Assembly: GCF_000620305.1 (NCBI RefSeq)
Contig: NZ_KK211105.1
Span: 64,501 to 128,500 of the forward strand
Length of the DNA: 64,000 nucleotides
Source: Desulfitibacter alkalitolerans DSM 16504
Lineage (GTDB): Bacteria; Bacillota; DSM-16504; Desulfitibacterales; Desulfitibacteraceae
Reading direction: 5' to 3'
The first letter of the stretch is position 1, and each line of letters opens with the position of its first letter. A program made the translations under genes and the position numbers. Shown here one piece after another: positions 18,064 through 26,592 of this stretch. A model generated the notes under the pieces. That model was not told the origin of the DNA. It saw nothing but the letters and a program-made list of their open reading frames with translations, and did no database searches.

Positions 18064-18178
18064 GGGCATACTACATAAACACATAAAAATTTAATACATT
18101 AATGGTCATTTTACTTTTTAAAGCATAATTTCCTTAGACTCTTAATATGAATAGATATGAGAAGGGAGTGAACAAGCC

Positions 18179-19174
18179 TTGTCAGTTGTTTTTAAACCAG
18201 GGTCTCAAGAAGTTCAGATAGCTAGCAATAATAAACCTCCCCAGGACATCTTAAATATTCTTCCTGAGCCTCTTAAAGAAATATTCATTAAAACATGGGA
18301 AAGAGAAACGGGTATCGAAGAGATTCGAATTAGAAAAAAGAGACCTTTGATATTTCGCTTAGCAAGGGGAGAGGTCCTTTTCCATGACATGATAGTGTCT
18401 AATGAGCTTTTTGATAATGTATTAAGAATAATTAGCAAAAACTCCATCTATGCCCTTGAAAGCGAATTTAGAAATGGCTTTATTACCATTAAAGGAGGAC
18501 ATAGGGTAGGCTTTGCTGGAGAAGCTGTTGTAGAAAAAGACATAATAAAAACTCAAAAAAACCTTGCCAGCCTAAATATACGAATAGCAAGGGCAGTTGT
18601 AGGCTGTAGTGTTGAGATTATACCCCATATTATAGATATCTCCAAAAAATCCTTAATGCATTTATTAATTGTTTCTCCCCCTGGATGCGGGAAAACCACT
18701 CTATTAAGAGATTTAATAAGGTCTATCAGCCTTGGAATACCAAAATATAATCTAGCCCCCATGCAGGTTGGTCTGGTGGATGAGAGGTCAGAAATTGCCG
18801 GCTGCTACCAGGGCATTCCCCAATTAGATGTTGGACCAAGGACAGACATCCTGGATAGATGTCCCAAGGATCAAGGAATGATAATGCTTATTCGGTCCAT
18901 GGGCCCCGAGGTTATAGCAACAGATGAGCTAGGTGGGCCAAAGGATGTAGAAGCTGTTAGACAGGTTGTAAATGCAGGGATTAAATTTTTAGCTACTGTT
19001 CACGGAGACAGCTATGAACAGTTAACCAAAAGACCCTATTTAAAGGAATTGTTAGCAATGGGTATATTCCAAAGATATATTTTCTTAAATAAATTTGGTC
19101 CTGGCAAGTGGGTTAAGGATATATTAAATCATCAAGGCGAAAGTGTATTTAAGTTTAAAATGGCCGGACCATAA
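18179..19174 (+). CDS. spoIIIAA: Stage III sporulation protein AA (ATPase)
   Basis: 331 residues. A secretion-type ATPase of the SpoIIIA feeding-tube/channel complex made in the mother cell. Walker A is SPPGCGKTTLLRD near residue 165, with VDERSEIAG and a Walker-B-like EVIATDELGG downstream. The TTG start at 18179 follows a GGGAGTG ribosome site. It is first gene of the complete spoIIIAA-AH operon, expected to be sigma-E controlled; I found no convincing sigma-E promoter upstream. Confidence 0.93.
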   Translation: MSVVFKPGSQEVQIASNNKPPQDILNILPEPLKEIFIKTWERETGIEEIRIRKKRPLIFRLARGEVLFHDMIVSNELFDNVLRIISKNSIYALESEFRNGFITIKGGHRVGFAGEAVVEKDIIKTQKNLASLNIRIARAVVGCSVEIIPHIIDISKKSLMHLLIVSPPGCGKTTLLRDLIRSISLGIPKYNLAPMQVGLVDERSEIAGCYQGIPQLDVGPRTDILDRCPKDQGMIMLIRSMGPEVIATDELGGPKDVEAVRQVVNAGIKFLATVHGDSYEQLTKRPYLKELLAMGIFQRYIFLNKFGPGKWVKDILNHQGESVFKFKMAGP

Positions 19175-19187
19175 CAGGGGTGCTTCT

Positions 19188-19709
19188 ATGATAGTAAAGA
19201 TTACAGGATGTATATTAATAATTGGTGCCTGCAGCTACATGGGCTTCTCTTTAGGAAAACAATATAGTGCCAGGTTTGAACAGCTTAGAAAATTAAGAAG
19301 CTCTCTGAAAATGCTGGAAACTGAAATCAACTATTCAATGAATCCACTGCCAGAAGCTCTTTTTAAGGTAGGGTCACGAATTTCCTGGCCTGTGGGGATC
19401 CTATATGCATATACAGCTGACCTGTTAGCAAAAAACATGGGTCTTCCTATGGAGCAGGTATGGAGAGCAGGTTTAAATAGGCTGGCTGAAGAAAGCTCAC
19501 TTAAAACAGAAGAACTGGATGTTCTAGATGATTTTGGTATTGGGTTAGGAGGTTCTGACAGAGAGGAACAGCTAAAAAATTTGCACCTTGTTCAAGAGCA
19601 CTTACGGATCATTGAATTAAAAGCAGAAAGCGATAGGAACAAGTATGAAAGAATGTACAAAACACTAGGAGTGCTTGCAGGTGCAGCACTAGCACTGGTT
19701 ATAATATAG
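19188..19709 (+). CDS. spoIIIAB: Stage III sporulation protein AB
   Basis: 173 residues with a membrane helix at each end (residues 3-22 and about 155-172) and a helical middle (L-R-K-L-R-S-S-L-K-M-L-E-T-E-I-N-Y). This is the usual SpoIIIAB architecture, related to GspF folds. It is part of the mother-cell channel. The ATG at 19188 has a GGGGTG ribosome site; an in-frame upstream extension to 19143 overlaps spoIIIAA and is unlikely to be used. Confidence 0.9.
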   Translation: MIVKITGCILIIGACSYMGFSLGKQYSARFEQLRKLRSSLKMLETEINYSMNPLPEALFKVGSRISWPVGILYAYTADLLAKNMGLPMEQVWRAGLNRLAEESSLKTEELDVLDDFGIGLGGSDREEQLKNLHLVQEHLRIIELKAESDRNKYERMYKTLGVLAGAALALVII

Positions 19710-19740
19710 CCCAATTAAGAACTCATGGAGGGAAGTTTAA

Positions 19741-19941
19741 ATGGCAAATTTAGATTTGGTTTTTAAGTTAGCTGGGCTTGCTATGATTATTACTGTGATA
19801 CATGCTCTTTTGAAACAGGCGGGAAGAGATGAATATGCGTCCTTATCCTTACTGGCAGGTGTAACTATAGCTTTATTATGGGTACTACCTGCAATTGTTG
19901 AACTGCTTTCTACTGTGAGGTCTGTATTCCAACTATACTAA
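19741..19941 (+). CDS. spoIIIAC: Stage III sporulation protein AC
   Basis: 66 residues, two hydrophobic helices with the conserved L-L-K-Q-A-G-R-x-E-Y-A motif between them. The normal length for this tiny mother-cell membrane protein of the SpoIIIA complex. Strong GGAGGGAAG ribosome site. It is followed 15 bp later by spoIIIAD. Confidence 0.92.
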   Translation: MANLDLVFKLAGLAMIITVIHALLKQAGRDEYASLSLLAGVTIALLWVLPAIVELLSTVRSVFQLY

Positions 19942-19956
19942 AGGGCGGTGGCTAAA

Positions 19957-20346
19957 ATGGAAATCTTGCAGATTGTAGGTTTAGGAATCTTAGCTGCCAT
20001 CATCATAGTTCTAGTAAAGCAGGCCAATTTTCCAACAGCTGCTATAATTCTTAGTATCCTTGTTGGAGCAACGATCTTTCTTATGATGCTTACAAAGATT
20101 GGTGCTATTATTGATATTCTCCAACAGCTAGCAGACCGGGCAAATGTAAATCAGTTTTATTTAGCTACAATCCTCAAAATAATTGGTATAGCATATATAG
20201 CTGAATTTGGATCACAAATGTGCAGGGATTCAGGAGAATCTGCAATAGCAAGCAAAATCGAGTTTGCTGCAAAAATTTTAATAATGATTTTAGCCATACC
20301 TATATTTGCAGCCATTCTCGAGTCTATAATTCGTCTGTTGCCGTGA
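19957..20346 (+). CDS. spoIIIAD: Stage III sporulation protein AD
   Basis: 129 residues, four predicted hydrophobic segments, with the V-L-V-K-Q-A motif near residue 23 echoing SpoIIIAC and the conserved L-K-I-I-G-I-A-Y-I-A-E-F-G and C-R-D-S-G-E motifs. A polytopic component of the SpoIIIA channel. The ATG at 19957 with GGGCGGTGG is preferred over GTG at 19948. Confidence 0.9.
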   Translation: MEILQIVGLGILAAIIIVLVKQANFPTAAIILSILVGATIFLMMLTKIGAIIDILQQLADRANVNQFYLATILKIIGIAYIAEFGSQMCRDSGESAIASKIEFAAKILIMILAIPIFAAILESIIRLLP

Positions 20347-20355
20347 GGTGTAAAT

Positions 20356-21540
20356 ATGAGAAAACTAATTATTATGGCATTTGTTTTCCTAATCTTTGCA
20401 TTAGCCTGCCCAGTAATGGCGGATACGGAAGAGGCCTATACTTATGATTTAGAAGAACAGATCAATGAACAGCTGGATAATTTAAACCTAACTGAGATTG
20501 AAGAATTTATTAACCAGATAGATCAGGAAATTGGACAATATATACCGGAAATATCATTAACTAAAACAATCCAGGGTATTAGAGATGGAGATATCAGTCT
20601 GCAGCTGGGGGATATCTTTAATGGAATAATAAGGTTTATTTTTAGAGAGTTTATTGCTCACTCGGCTCTTTTAGGAAAGCTTATAGTGTTGGCAATGATA
20701 TGTGTGCTTTTGCAAAACCTGCAATCGGCCTTTGCAGGAAGTACAGTTGGAAGGCTATCCTATGGAATTACCTATCTAGTATTAATAACAATAGCAGTGA
20801 GTTCCTTTATCCTGGTAGTTGAAACAGGAAAAACGGCCATTGAACAGATGGTAACCTTCGTACAAGCCCTGCTGCCTATCCTGTTGACCCTTCTAGCAGC
20901 CATGGGCGGCCTTACAAGTGCAGCCTTTATCCATCCCTTTATGATGGTAGCCCTAGCTGTTATTACCACAATTATAAGTACAATAGTCTTTCCAATGATT
21001 CATTTTTATGCTGTGTTGAGTATTGTCAGCCACATATCAGAGAAGTTTAAGGTTAGCCAATTAGCTGCTTTAATAAAAGACATTACAATGGGAATAATGA
21101 TGCTTTGTATGACTCTGTTTGTGGGGGCCCTGGGATTTCAGGGAGTAACTGGTGTAGTAGCAGATTCCCTGACCTTGAGGACAGCTAAATTTTTAACAGG
21201 TTCTTTTATACCAGTTGTTGGGCATATGCTTACAGACGCATTAGAGGCTGTTGTTGGAACCTCCATTCTACTAAAAAATGCTATTGGTCTGGTAGGAGTA
21301 TTGGTGTTAGTGATAATCTGGGTATTTCCAATGCTGAAGATTTTAGTAATAGGAATAATATATAGGCTTGCGGGAGCCCTAGTGCAGCCCTTTGGAGAAA
21401 GTCAGATAGGGGATGCACTTCAAACAATGTCCAGGTGTATAAATCTTGTATTTGCTGCGGTAGCTGCTGTGGGACTTATGTTTTTCATTGGTGTGAGCAT
21501 TATTATAGGTCTAGGCAACGTAACTGTTATGATGAGGTAG
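20356..21540 (+). CDS. spoIIIAE: Stage III sporulation protein AE
   Basis: 394 residues. A cleavable-type signal sequence (residues 1-22) is followed by a hydrophilic acidic region and then seven or so membrane helices. The segment G-S-F-I-P-V-V-G-H-M-L-T-D-A near residue 280 is strongly conserved in SpoIIIAE. Mother-cell membrane component needed for sigma-G activity. The ribosome site GAGGTG overlaps the spoIIIAD stop. Confidence 0.92.
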   Translation: MRKLIIMAFVFLIFALACPVMADTEEAYTYDLEEQINEQLDNLNLTEIEEFINQIDQEIGQYIPEISLTKTIQGIRDGDISLQLGDIFNGIIRFIFREFIAHSALLGKLIVLAMICVLLQNLQSAFAGSTVGRLSYGITYLVLITIAVSSFILVVETGKTAIEQMVTFVQALLPILLTLLAAMGGLTSAAFIHPFMMVALAVITTIISTIVFPMIHFYAVLSIVSHISEKFKVSQLAALIKDITMGIMMLCMTLFVGALGFQGVTGVVADSLTLRTAKFLTGSFIPVVGHMLTDALEAVVGTSILLKNAIGLVGVLVLVIIWVFPMLKILVIGIIYRLAGALVQPFGESQIGDALQTMSRCINLVFAAVAAVGLMFFIGVSIIIGLGNVTVMMR

Positions 21541-21546
21541 GTGTTC

Positions 21547-22188
21547 ATGGTGCTGGAAACACTAGGGGGATTAGTTAGTAATATAGCTGTAATTGTCATA
21601 TTAGCGGTTTTTGTAGAAATGCTTCTGCCAAACAATGATATAACAAAATATCTCAGGCTGATTATGGGCTTGTTTATAATAGTTACCATTCTTGCTCCAA
21701 TAATGACCTTACTTGAAAAGGAGGATTCCTTCGAAGTGGCTACATGGAATTTTGCAGCTGATAACAGACAACTGGAATCCATATTAAAAAAAGGTGAAGA
21801 CATGGGGAAGTCAAATATTGAAAAGGCTTCACAGGAATATATAAAAAGAATAGAGGGCCAAATCATCGCCCTGGTTAGACTTATTCCTGAGGTAGACAAG
21901 GTAAGTGCTGCAATTGCAGTTCATAGCAATGAAGATGTGAGATTTGGCAGTATAAAGGGAGTAATAATCTGGGCTGCCCTGTCAGAAAGTGAACCTTTAA
22001 AGGAGGATTTAATCCCTAAAATAGATCCTATAGACATAGATTTAAGCAAAATTTCAGAAGAAGCTGAGCAACCCAAGGAAGTAGTAAAAAACCATCATGA
22101 CATCAACAAAATAGAAAATCAAATCCGAGATACCATATCTAGCTTTTATGGTTTACAAAAAAGCCAAATTCAAATCAAATGGAATTAA
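21547..22188 (+). CDS. spoIIIAF: Stage III sporulation protein AF
   Basis: About 213 residues. Two N-terminal membrane helices (residues 5-27 and 36-55) precede a soluble ring-building domain at the C-terminus (I-R-D-T-I-S-S-F-Y-G). The first helix pair has the conserved E-M-L-L-P-N motif. Start ATG 21547 with AGGTAGGTG; a GTG at 21541, directly after the spoIIIAE stop, is an alternative. Confidence 0.88.
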   Translation: MVLETLGGLVSNIAVIVILAVFVEMLLPNNDITKYLRLIMGLFIIVTILAPIMTLLEKEDSFEVATWNFAADNRQLESILKKGEDMGKSNIEKASQEYIKRIEGQIIALVRLIPEVDKVSAAIAVHSNEDVRFGSIKGVIIWAALSESEPLKEDLIPKIDPIDIDLSKISEEAEQPKEVVKNHHDINKIENQIRDTISSFYGLQKSQIQIKWN

Positions 22189-22202
22189 CGGGAGGGATTT
22201 AA

Positions 22203-22817
22203 ATGGATGGTAAAAAAATAAAAGGTCTTAAGCTGCCGGAGATTAGACTGCCTGAAAAGCAAAAAAAAGTTCTATTGATTGCAGTATTAGTGCTTGGTTT
22301 TGGTGTGCTATTGGCAGGCTATAGGGGCATACCTTCAGCTAACAATAATATGCGTGTAGACGAGCAAATACCCAATCTAACAACTGTTGTTTCCTATACA
22401 TCAGCTATTACACAGGCAGAGGCAGCCCTTGAGCAAAGGCTTGAAAGAATCCTGACTAAAATGGATGGAGTTGGCAATGTTTCTGTATCAGTGGTTTTTA
22501 AGGAAAGCCCAGAATATGAATATGCAGTTAATGTTAGTACATCAGAAAAATCCATAACTGAAAGTGACCAATCCGGCGGCAATAGGGTTACTCTAGATAC
22601 TACAGAGAGCGGACAGCTTGTTTTAGTTCGGTCTGCTAATAACACAGGTGAAAAGCCTGTTGTGGTAAAAGAAATCAAGCCAGAAATCTTAGGAGTCCTT
22701 GTTGTGGCCCAGGGAGCCAGCAATCCCCTTGTGAAAGCAGAATTAACCAGAGCAGTCCAGACTCTTCTTGGAATTAGTCTAGATCAGGTTACAGTAGTCT
22801 CAGGAGAAGGTAGGTGA
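22203..22817 (+). CDS. spoIIIAG: Stage III sporulation protein AG
   Basis: 204 residues with one membrane helix (about 25-42) and an extracytoplasmic ring-forming domain with L-E-Q-R-L-E-x-I-L-x-x-M-D-G-V-G and a C-terminal G-V-L-V-V-A-Q-G-A motif. SpoIIIAG forms the large ring of the intermembrane channel. Good GGGAGGG ribosome site. Its stop overlaps the possible GTG start of spoIIIAH. Confidence 0.92.
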   Translation: MDGKKIKGLKLPEIRLPEKQKKVLLIAVLVLGFGVLLAGYRGIPSANNNMRVDEQIPNLTTVVSYTSAITQAEAALEQRLERILTKMDGVGNVSVSVVFKESPEYEYAVNVSTSEKSITESDQSGGNRVTLDTTESGQLVLVRSANNTGEKPVVVKEIKPEILGVLVVAQGASNPLVKAELTRAVQTLLGISLDQVTVVSGEGR

Positions 22818-22822
22818 AAAAA

Positions 22823-23377
22823 ATGACCATCATAACCAATAGATATACTTTAGGTCTTATACTTGTAGCACTGTTTTCTGCCATGCTGTATATAGGGTAC
22901 ATGGAATTAAAGCCATATGATGAAGCCTTAATACTTGAAACTGCTACAAAGCAAAAGGATGAACAGTTTGGGTGGTTAAATGAGGATTACGTAAATCTCA
23001 GCAAGGTTTCTGATGATGCCGTTTTTTTTGTGGAATATAGACTAGATAGGGATAGGACCAGGGGAAAGCAGTTAGAGCTAATGAAAAAAATAGTTGAAGA
23101 TCCTAACTCGGTAGCAGAAACAAGACAGGAGGCCCAACAAAAAATAATTCAAATCACCAATTATTTAGAGCAGGAGTTACAGCTTGAGAATTTAATAAAA
23201 GCCAAAGGCTTTAAGGACGCGGTTATTTTTATCCAGCCCCAATCAGTTACTGCTGTTGTCAATCAAAGGGAGTTTACAAAAGATGAAATAGCCCAAATTA
23301 CTGATTTGATAATAACTGTTACAGGACAAGGTATAGAAAATATCTATATAGTTCCCAATGGAGGCGAAAAACAATAA
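22823..23377 (+). CDS. spoIIIAH: Stage III sporulation protein AH
   Basis: About 184 residues with one N-terminal membrane helix and a C-terminal YscJ/FliF-like ring domain (L-I-K-A-K-G-F-K-D-A-V-I-F). SpoIIIAH binds forespore SpoIIQ to join the two membranes. I favour ATG 22823 after AGGTAGGTG; GTG 22814 is possible. Last gene of the spoIIIA operon. The spoIIQ partner is not in this window. Confidence 0.9.
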   Translation: MTIITNRYTLGLILVALFSAMLYIGYMELKPYDEALILETATKQKDEQFGWLNEDYVNLSKVSDDAVFFVEYRLDRDRTRGKQLELMKKIVEDPNSVAETRQEAQQKIIQITNYLEQELQLENLIKAKGFKDAVIFIQPQSVTAVVNQREFTKDEIAQITDLIITVTGQGIENIYIVPNGGEKQ

Positions 23378-23383
23378 GTTATG

Positions 23384-23411
23384 TTTACACTTCCAGGCAA
23401 TATGGTATAAT
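23384..23411 (+). promoter_or_regulatory. Predicted sigma-A promoter of the asp23 operon
   Basis: TTTACA (23384-23389) and a perfect TATAAT (23406-23411), spacer 16 bp, lie 32 bp before the first Asp23 gene and separate this vegetative unit from the spoIIIA operon. Confidence 0.65.
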
Positions 23412-23442
23412 ATAGAAAATATACTTTAAGGAGGTCTATAGT

Positions 23443-23826
23443 ATGGAAAATACTGAATATACCCTAGGTAAAGTTAAGATAGCTGATGAGGTGGTTGCTA
23501 CCATTGCTGGTTTAGCTGCCACAGAAATCCCAGGAGTAGCTGCAATGAGCGGTGGAGTTGTGGGAGGCATAGCTGAAAAGCTTGGCAGAAAGAACCTTTC
23601 CAAGGGAGTTAAGGTTGAGGTTGGAGAGAAAGAAGCTGCAATAGACCTATTTGTTATCGTTAATTTTGGTGCAAGAATTCCTGATGTAGCTCTCAAAATT
23701 CAGGAAAATGTAGAAAAGGCAGTTCAATCATATACTGGATTAAAGGTTGTTGAGGTAAATATTCATGTTCAAGGCGTATACTTTAAGGCTGAGGAAGGAT
23801 CAGAGGAGGAACCAAGGGTTAAATAG
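23443..23826 (+). CDS. Asp23/Gls24 family envelope stress protein
   Basis: 127 residues of the Asp23 family: G-K-V-K-I-A-D-E-V-V-A-T-I-A, then G-V-K-V-E-V-G-E-K-E-A-A-I-D and a C-terminal V-V-E-V-N-I-H-V-Q-G-V. Asp23 proteins associate with the membrane through AmaP and affect envelope stress tolerance. A strong AAGGAGG ribosome site precedes it. It is 26 bp upstream of a close paralogue, so the two look like a tandem duplication. Confidence 0.9.
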   Translation: MENTEYTLGKVKIADEVVATIAGLAATEIPGVAAMSGGVVGGIAEKLGRKNLSKGVKVEVGEKEAAIDLFVIVNFGARIPDVALKIQENVEKAVQSYTGLKVVEVNIHVQGVYFKAEEGSEEEPRVK

Positions 23827-23852
23827 AGTATATTTTCAAGGGAGGTTTAAAG

Positions 23853-24251
23853 GTGAAAACAGGAAAAGTAGAAAAAACTGAATTTCAACATGGACAAATA
23901 AAAATGGCTGACGAGGTGGTTGCTATCATAGCAGCACTGGCAGCTACAGAGGTTAAGGGTGTCAAAGCAATGAGTGGTGGAATTGTTGATGGCATTGCTG
24001 AGGTTCTTAGACGCAAAAACCTTACCAAGGGTGTAAAGGTAGAAGTAGGCGAAAAAGAAGCAGCAGTTGATCTTAATATTATTGTTGAGTATGGGGCAAA
24101 GATTCCTGATGTAGCTTCAATGATACAAGATAGCGTTTCAAAGGCAATTGAAAGCATGACTGGACTTAAGGTTGTTGAAGTGAATATTAATGTTCAGGGA
24201 GTATCTTTTAAGGATGAACCTGTTGCCGAAGACACTCAAAGAGTAAAGTAG
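23853..24251 (+). CDS. Asp23/Gls24 family envelope stress protein (second copy)
   Basis: 132 residues, same motifs as the upstream paralogue (Q-I-K-M-A-D-E-V-V-A-I-I-A and the shared G-V-K-V-E-V-G-E-K-E-A-A) but with an 8-residue N-terminal extension. GTG start with GGGAGG. Many Firmicutes carry two Asp23 genes here, and different partners or doses are possible. It is followed by the AmaP anchor gene. Confidence 0.9.
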   Translation: MKTGKVEKTEFQHGQIKMADEVVAIIAALAATEVKGVKAMSGGIVDGIAEVLRRKNLTKGVKVEVGEKEAAVDLNIIVEYGAKIPDVASMIQDSVSKAIESMTGLKVVEVNINVQGVSFKDEPVAEDTQRVK

Positions 24252-24266
24252 AAAAGAGGTGCAGCA

Positions 24267-24806
24267 TTGAGCTTTGGGAATAGATTGTCAAATGTTTTCT
24301 TTTCTTTGTTGGGACTAGCCCTGGCCATCGTTATTTTTGCAGCATCCCTGGGCTGGGGGTTGCCCATTAGATTATTATTAGAACAGCTTGAAATAAGAGA
24401 TGTACGGTTGGCCATGGCTGCAGTTTCCTTGGTTGTAGCAATATGGGCCATTTACTCGTTACAAATTGGCTTAAGGAAAAAGCCTGAGGTAAAATATACA
24501 CAAATAGATTCCACAGAACATGGGCAAATACATATTACCATGGAAGCAATAGAAAACTTTGTTACACGAGCAGCTGGTACAATTAAAGAAGTAAAAGAAG
24601 TAAAGCCGCGCATTAAAATACTCCCTGAAGGAATGGCTTTATTACTTAAAATAACAATAATCCCAGATACTAACGTTCCCAATGTAACCAGGGATATTCA
24701 GGAAAAGGTGTCACATTATCTTAAAGAATATGGCGGTATTGAAGTTTTTGATGTGGAAGTAGTAGTTGATAAGATAGCCCAGCCAGTTAGAAGTAGGGTA
24801 GATTAA
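24267..24806 (+). CDS. amaP: Alkaline shock membrane anchor protein AmaP
   Basis: 179 residues with two membrane helices (residues about 10-32 and 50-70) and a C-terminal soluble domain that itself resembles Asp23 (P-N-V-T-R-D-I-Q-E-K-V-S-H-Y-L). This is the AmaP layout, which tethers Asp23 to the membrane. TTG start after AGAGGTG. It sits between the Asp23 pair and the DUF2273 protein, the canonical order. Confidence 0.88.
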   Translation: MSFGNRLSNVFFSLLGLALAIVIFAASLGWGLPIRLLLEQLEIRDVRLAMAAVSLVVAIWAIYSLQIGLRKKPEVKYTQIDSTEHGQIHITMEAIENFVTRAAGTIKEVKEVKPRIKILPEGMALLLKITIIPDTNVPNVTRDIQEKVSHYLKEYGGIEVFDVEVVVDKIAQPVRSRVD

Positions 24807-24818
24807 GAGGTGTCAGTT

Positions 24819-25040
24819 ATGGACTGGAGCAAAATTGTTGTAGATGTTTTAACTTTTCATAGGGGTAAACTAATTGGAGCTACAATAGGTCTGGTATTTG
24901 GCTTGTTTACCATCCTATTCGGATTCTGGAAGGCATTCTTTCTTGGCATCTGTATTTTTGTAGGATACTTTTTAGGTCGCAGAATAGATGAGAACAAAGA
25001 TTTTAAGGCGCTAATAAAAAAGCTTTGGAGCGATTCATAG
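24819..25040 (+). CDS. DUF2273 small membrane protein
   Basis: About 73 residues with two hydrophobic helices (residues 17-35 and 38-55) and the family's G-K-x-I-G-A-x-x-G-L-V-F-G-L and R-R-I-D-E motifs. Almost always found with Asp23/AmaP. Function unknown, probably a partner in the membrane stress complex. ATG 24819 with AGAGGTG is preferred over GTG 24810. Confidence 0.85.
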   Translation: MDWSKIVVDVLTFHRGKLIGATIGLVFGLFTILFGFWKAFFLGICIFVGYFLGRRIDENKDFKALIKKLWSDS

Positions 25041-25068
25041 CAAAGGCCAATTAAAGGAGGACGTTGTT

Positions 25069-25473
25069 TTGAGCAGAAAGGCTGCCAGGGAAAAGGCCAT
25101 GCAGGCCCTTTTCCAAATAGAGCTAACAAAGGTTGATCCAGAGGAAGCAATTAAAAATGTTGTAGGAGAATCTGAACTTGATGAGCAAAGCAAGGCCTTT
25201 GCCCGCAGTTTAATTATAGGAACCCTAGAAAAGCTTGATGTAATAGATAAGAAAATTAGAGAAAATGCACATAAATGGCAACTTGAACGTATAGGAAACG
25301 TTGAAAAGACGGCCTTAAGGATAGCGGTTTATGAGGTGCTATATGTTGAGGATGTACCAAATGCAGTAGCAATAAATGAAGCAATTAACCTGGTTAAGGT
25401 TTTCAGCACAGAAAAAGCAGCTCCCTTTGTCAATGGTATTTTAGACAAAATAGCTAATGAAAATAGAGGGTGA
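25069..25473 (+). CDS. nusB: Transcription antitermination factor NusB
   Basis: 134 residues, all-helical NusB family. Seen are R-K-A-A-R-E-K-A-M-Q-A-L-F-Q-I-E at the N-terminus and A-V-A-I-N-E-A-I-N-L-V-K-V-F-S-T-E-K-A-A-P-F-V-N-G-I-L-D at the C-terminus. It binds boxA RNA with NusE and aids rRNA antitermination. TTG start with AAAGGAGG. The end overlaps the alternative start of the next gene, consistent with coupling. Confidence 0.95.
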   Translation: MSRKAAREKAMQALFQIELTKVDPEEAIKNVVGESELDEQSKAFARSLIIGTLEKLDVIDKKIRENAHKWQLERIGNVEKTALRIAVYEVLYVEDVPNAVAINEAINLVKVFSTEKAAPFVNGILDKIANENRG

Positions 25474-25477
25474 CAAT

Positions 25478-26419
25478 TTGTTTTTAGGTTTAGACACGAG
25501 CTGTTATACTACTTCAGCAGCTGTAGTTGACAAGGATGAAGGTTTGATATGGAATAAAAGCAAGCTATTGCTTGTACCAGAAGGGGAAAAAGGGCTTCCA
25601 CAATCTGAAGCACTGTTTAACCATTTAAAAAGGCTGCCCCAGTTATTACAAGATACTGGTCAGCTTTTTTGTTATTCCCAGATACAGGCCGTATGTGCAA
25701 GCACCAGACCACGACCCCAGGAAAATTCATATATGCCGGTATTTACAGTTTCTGAAAACATTGGCAGGATTCTAGCAACATCCCTTGGAGTTCCCTTCAT
25801 TGAAACCAGCCATCAAGAAAATCATTTGAGGGCAGGTGTTTGGTCCGGGAAAATACCATGTAAAGAATTCCTGGCACTCCATGTGTCAGGAGGTACCTCT
25901 GAGCTGTTAAAGGTATGTTGGCAAAAGGGACGTCCCTTTAAGATAAACCTGCTTGGGGGAACTATTGATCTCCACGCAGGTCAATTCATAGACAGGGTGG
26001 GTGTAAGCCTAAACTTACCCTTTCCTGCTGGTCCACATATGGAAAGAATTGGACGTGATAGTGATAAGCTTTTGGAAATACCGTCATGGGTAAGGGAGTA
26101 CTCCATTAGTTTTTCAGGTCCAGAGGCTGCAGCACAACGATTAATTGCTGCAAAGGAAAGCCCAGCAAATATAGCCAGGGCAGTTGAGAACTGCATAGCT
26201 AAGACTCTAGAGAAACTATTGCTTAATGCCATGGGTAAAGAAAAATTCACTAATATCTTACTTGTAGGTGGCGTCTGTGCAAATACATACATCAAAAAAA
26301 GATTAAAAAATCGTTTAGAGCATCAGGCTGTAGGAGCCAAGCTGTATTTTGCTGCTCCGGAATACAGCAGTGATAATGCAGTTGGAACAGCCTTAATTGG
26401 AAAAGACATGCACATTTAG
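25478..26419 (+). CDS. TsaD/Kae1-like (M22 family) protein
   Basis: About 313 residues of the ASKHA Kae1/TsaD fold. N-terminal L-G-L-D-T-S-C-Y-T-T-S is the phosphate-binding start; S-H-Q-E-N-H supplies the two metal-ligand histidines; L-H-V-S-G-G-T-S-E-L and L-V-G-G-V-C-A-N complete the nucleotide pocket. It is more divergent than a standard TsaD (missing the usual S-G-G-H and T-x-G-E-x-x-D runs), and clostridial genomes commonly carry such a paralogue here. I infer a paralogue rather than the essential t6A enzyme. TTG 25478 with GAGGGTGA is preferred over ATG 25457. Confidence 0.78.
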   Translation: MFLGLDTSCYTTSAAVVDKDEGLIWNKSKLLLVPEGEKGLPQSEALFNHLKRLPQLLQDTGQLFCYSQIQAVCASTRPRPQENSYMPVFTVSENIGRILATSLGVPFIETSHQENHLRAGVWSGKIPCKEFLALHVSGGTSELLKVCWQKGRPFKINLLGGTIDLHAGQFIDRVGVSLNLPFPAGPHMERIGRDSDKLLEIPSWVREYSISFSGPEAAAQRLIAAKESPANIARAVENCIAKTLEKLLLNAMGKEKFTNILLVGGVCANTYIKKRLKNRLEHQAVGAKLYFAAPEYSSDNAVGTALIGKDMHI

Positions 26420-26448
26420 TAAAATACCCGCTGGATTGAAATACTGAC

Positions 26449-26477
26449 TTCATAGTTTCCTTAAAATATGCTATAAT
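26449..26477 (+). promoter_or_regulatory. Predicted sigma-A promoter of the oxidoreductase operon
   Basis: TTCATA (26449-26454), 17-bp spacer and perfect TATAAT (26472-26477), 116 bp before the NuoE-like gene. The -35 is weak, so an activator may be involved. Confidence 0.45.
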
Positions 26478-26592
26478 TATTTTCGTATTGTGTGCTTGGG
26501 GCATATTGAGGAAAAAGCGCAAAATTTGTGATAATTTAGGATGTGGGAATTAACTCCTAATTAAAATTTCTAGAAGTAAAGGGGAATGCATT

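Noticed and set aside
18100-18178. Sigma-E promoter of spoIIIA
   Set aside because: GTCATTTT and CATAATTT are present but only 11 bp apart, shorter than the usual 13-15.
26520-26592. Rex operator before the oxidoreductase operon
   Set aside because: TTGTGATAATT lacks the second symmetrical half-site.
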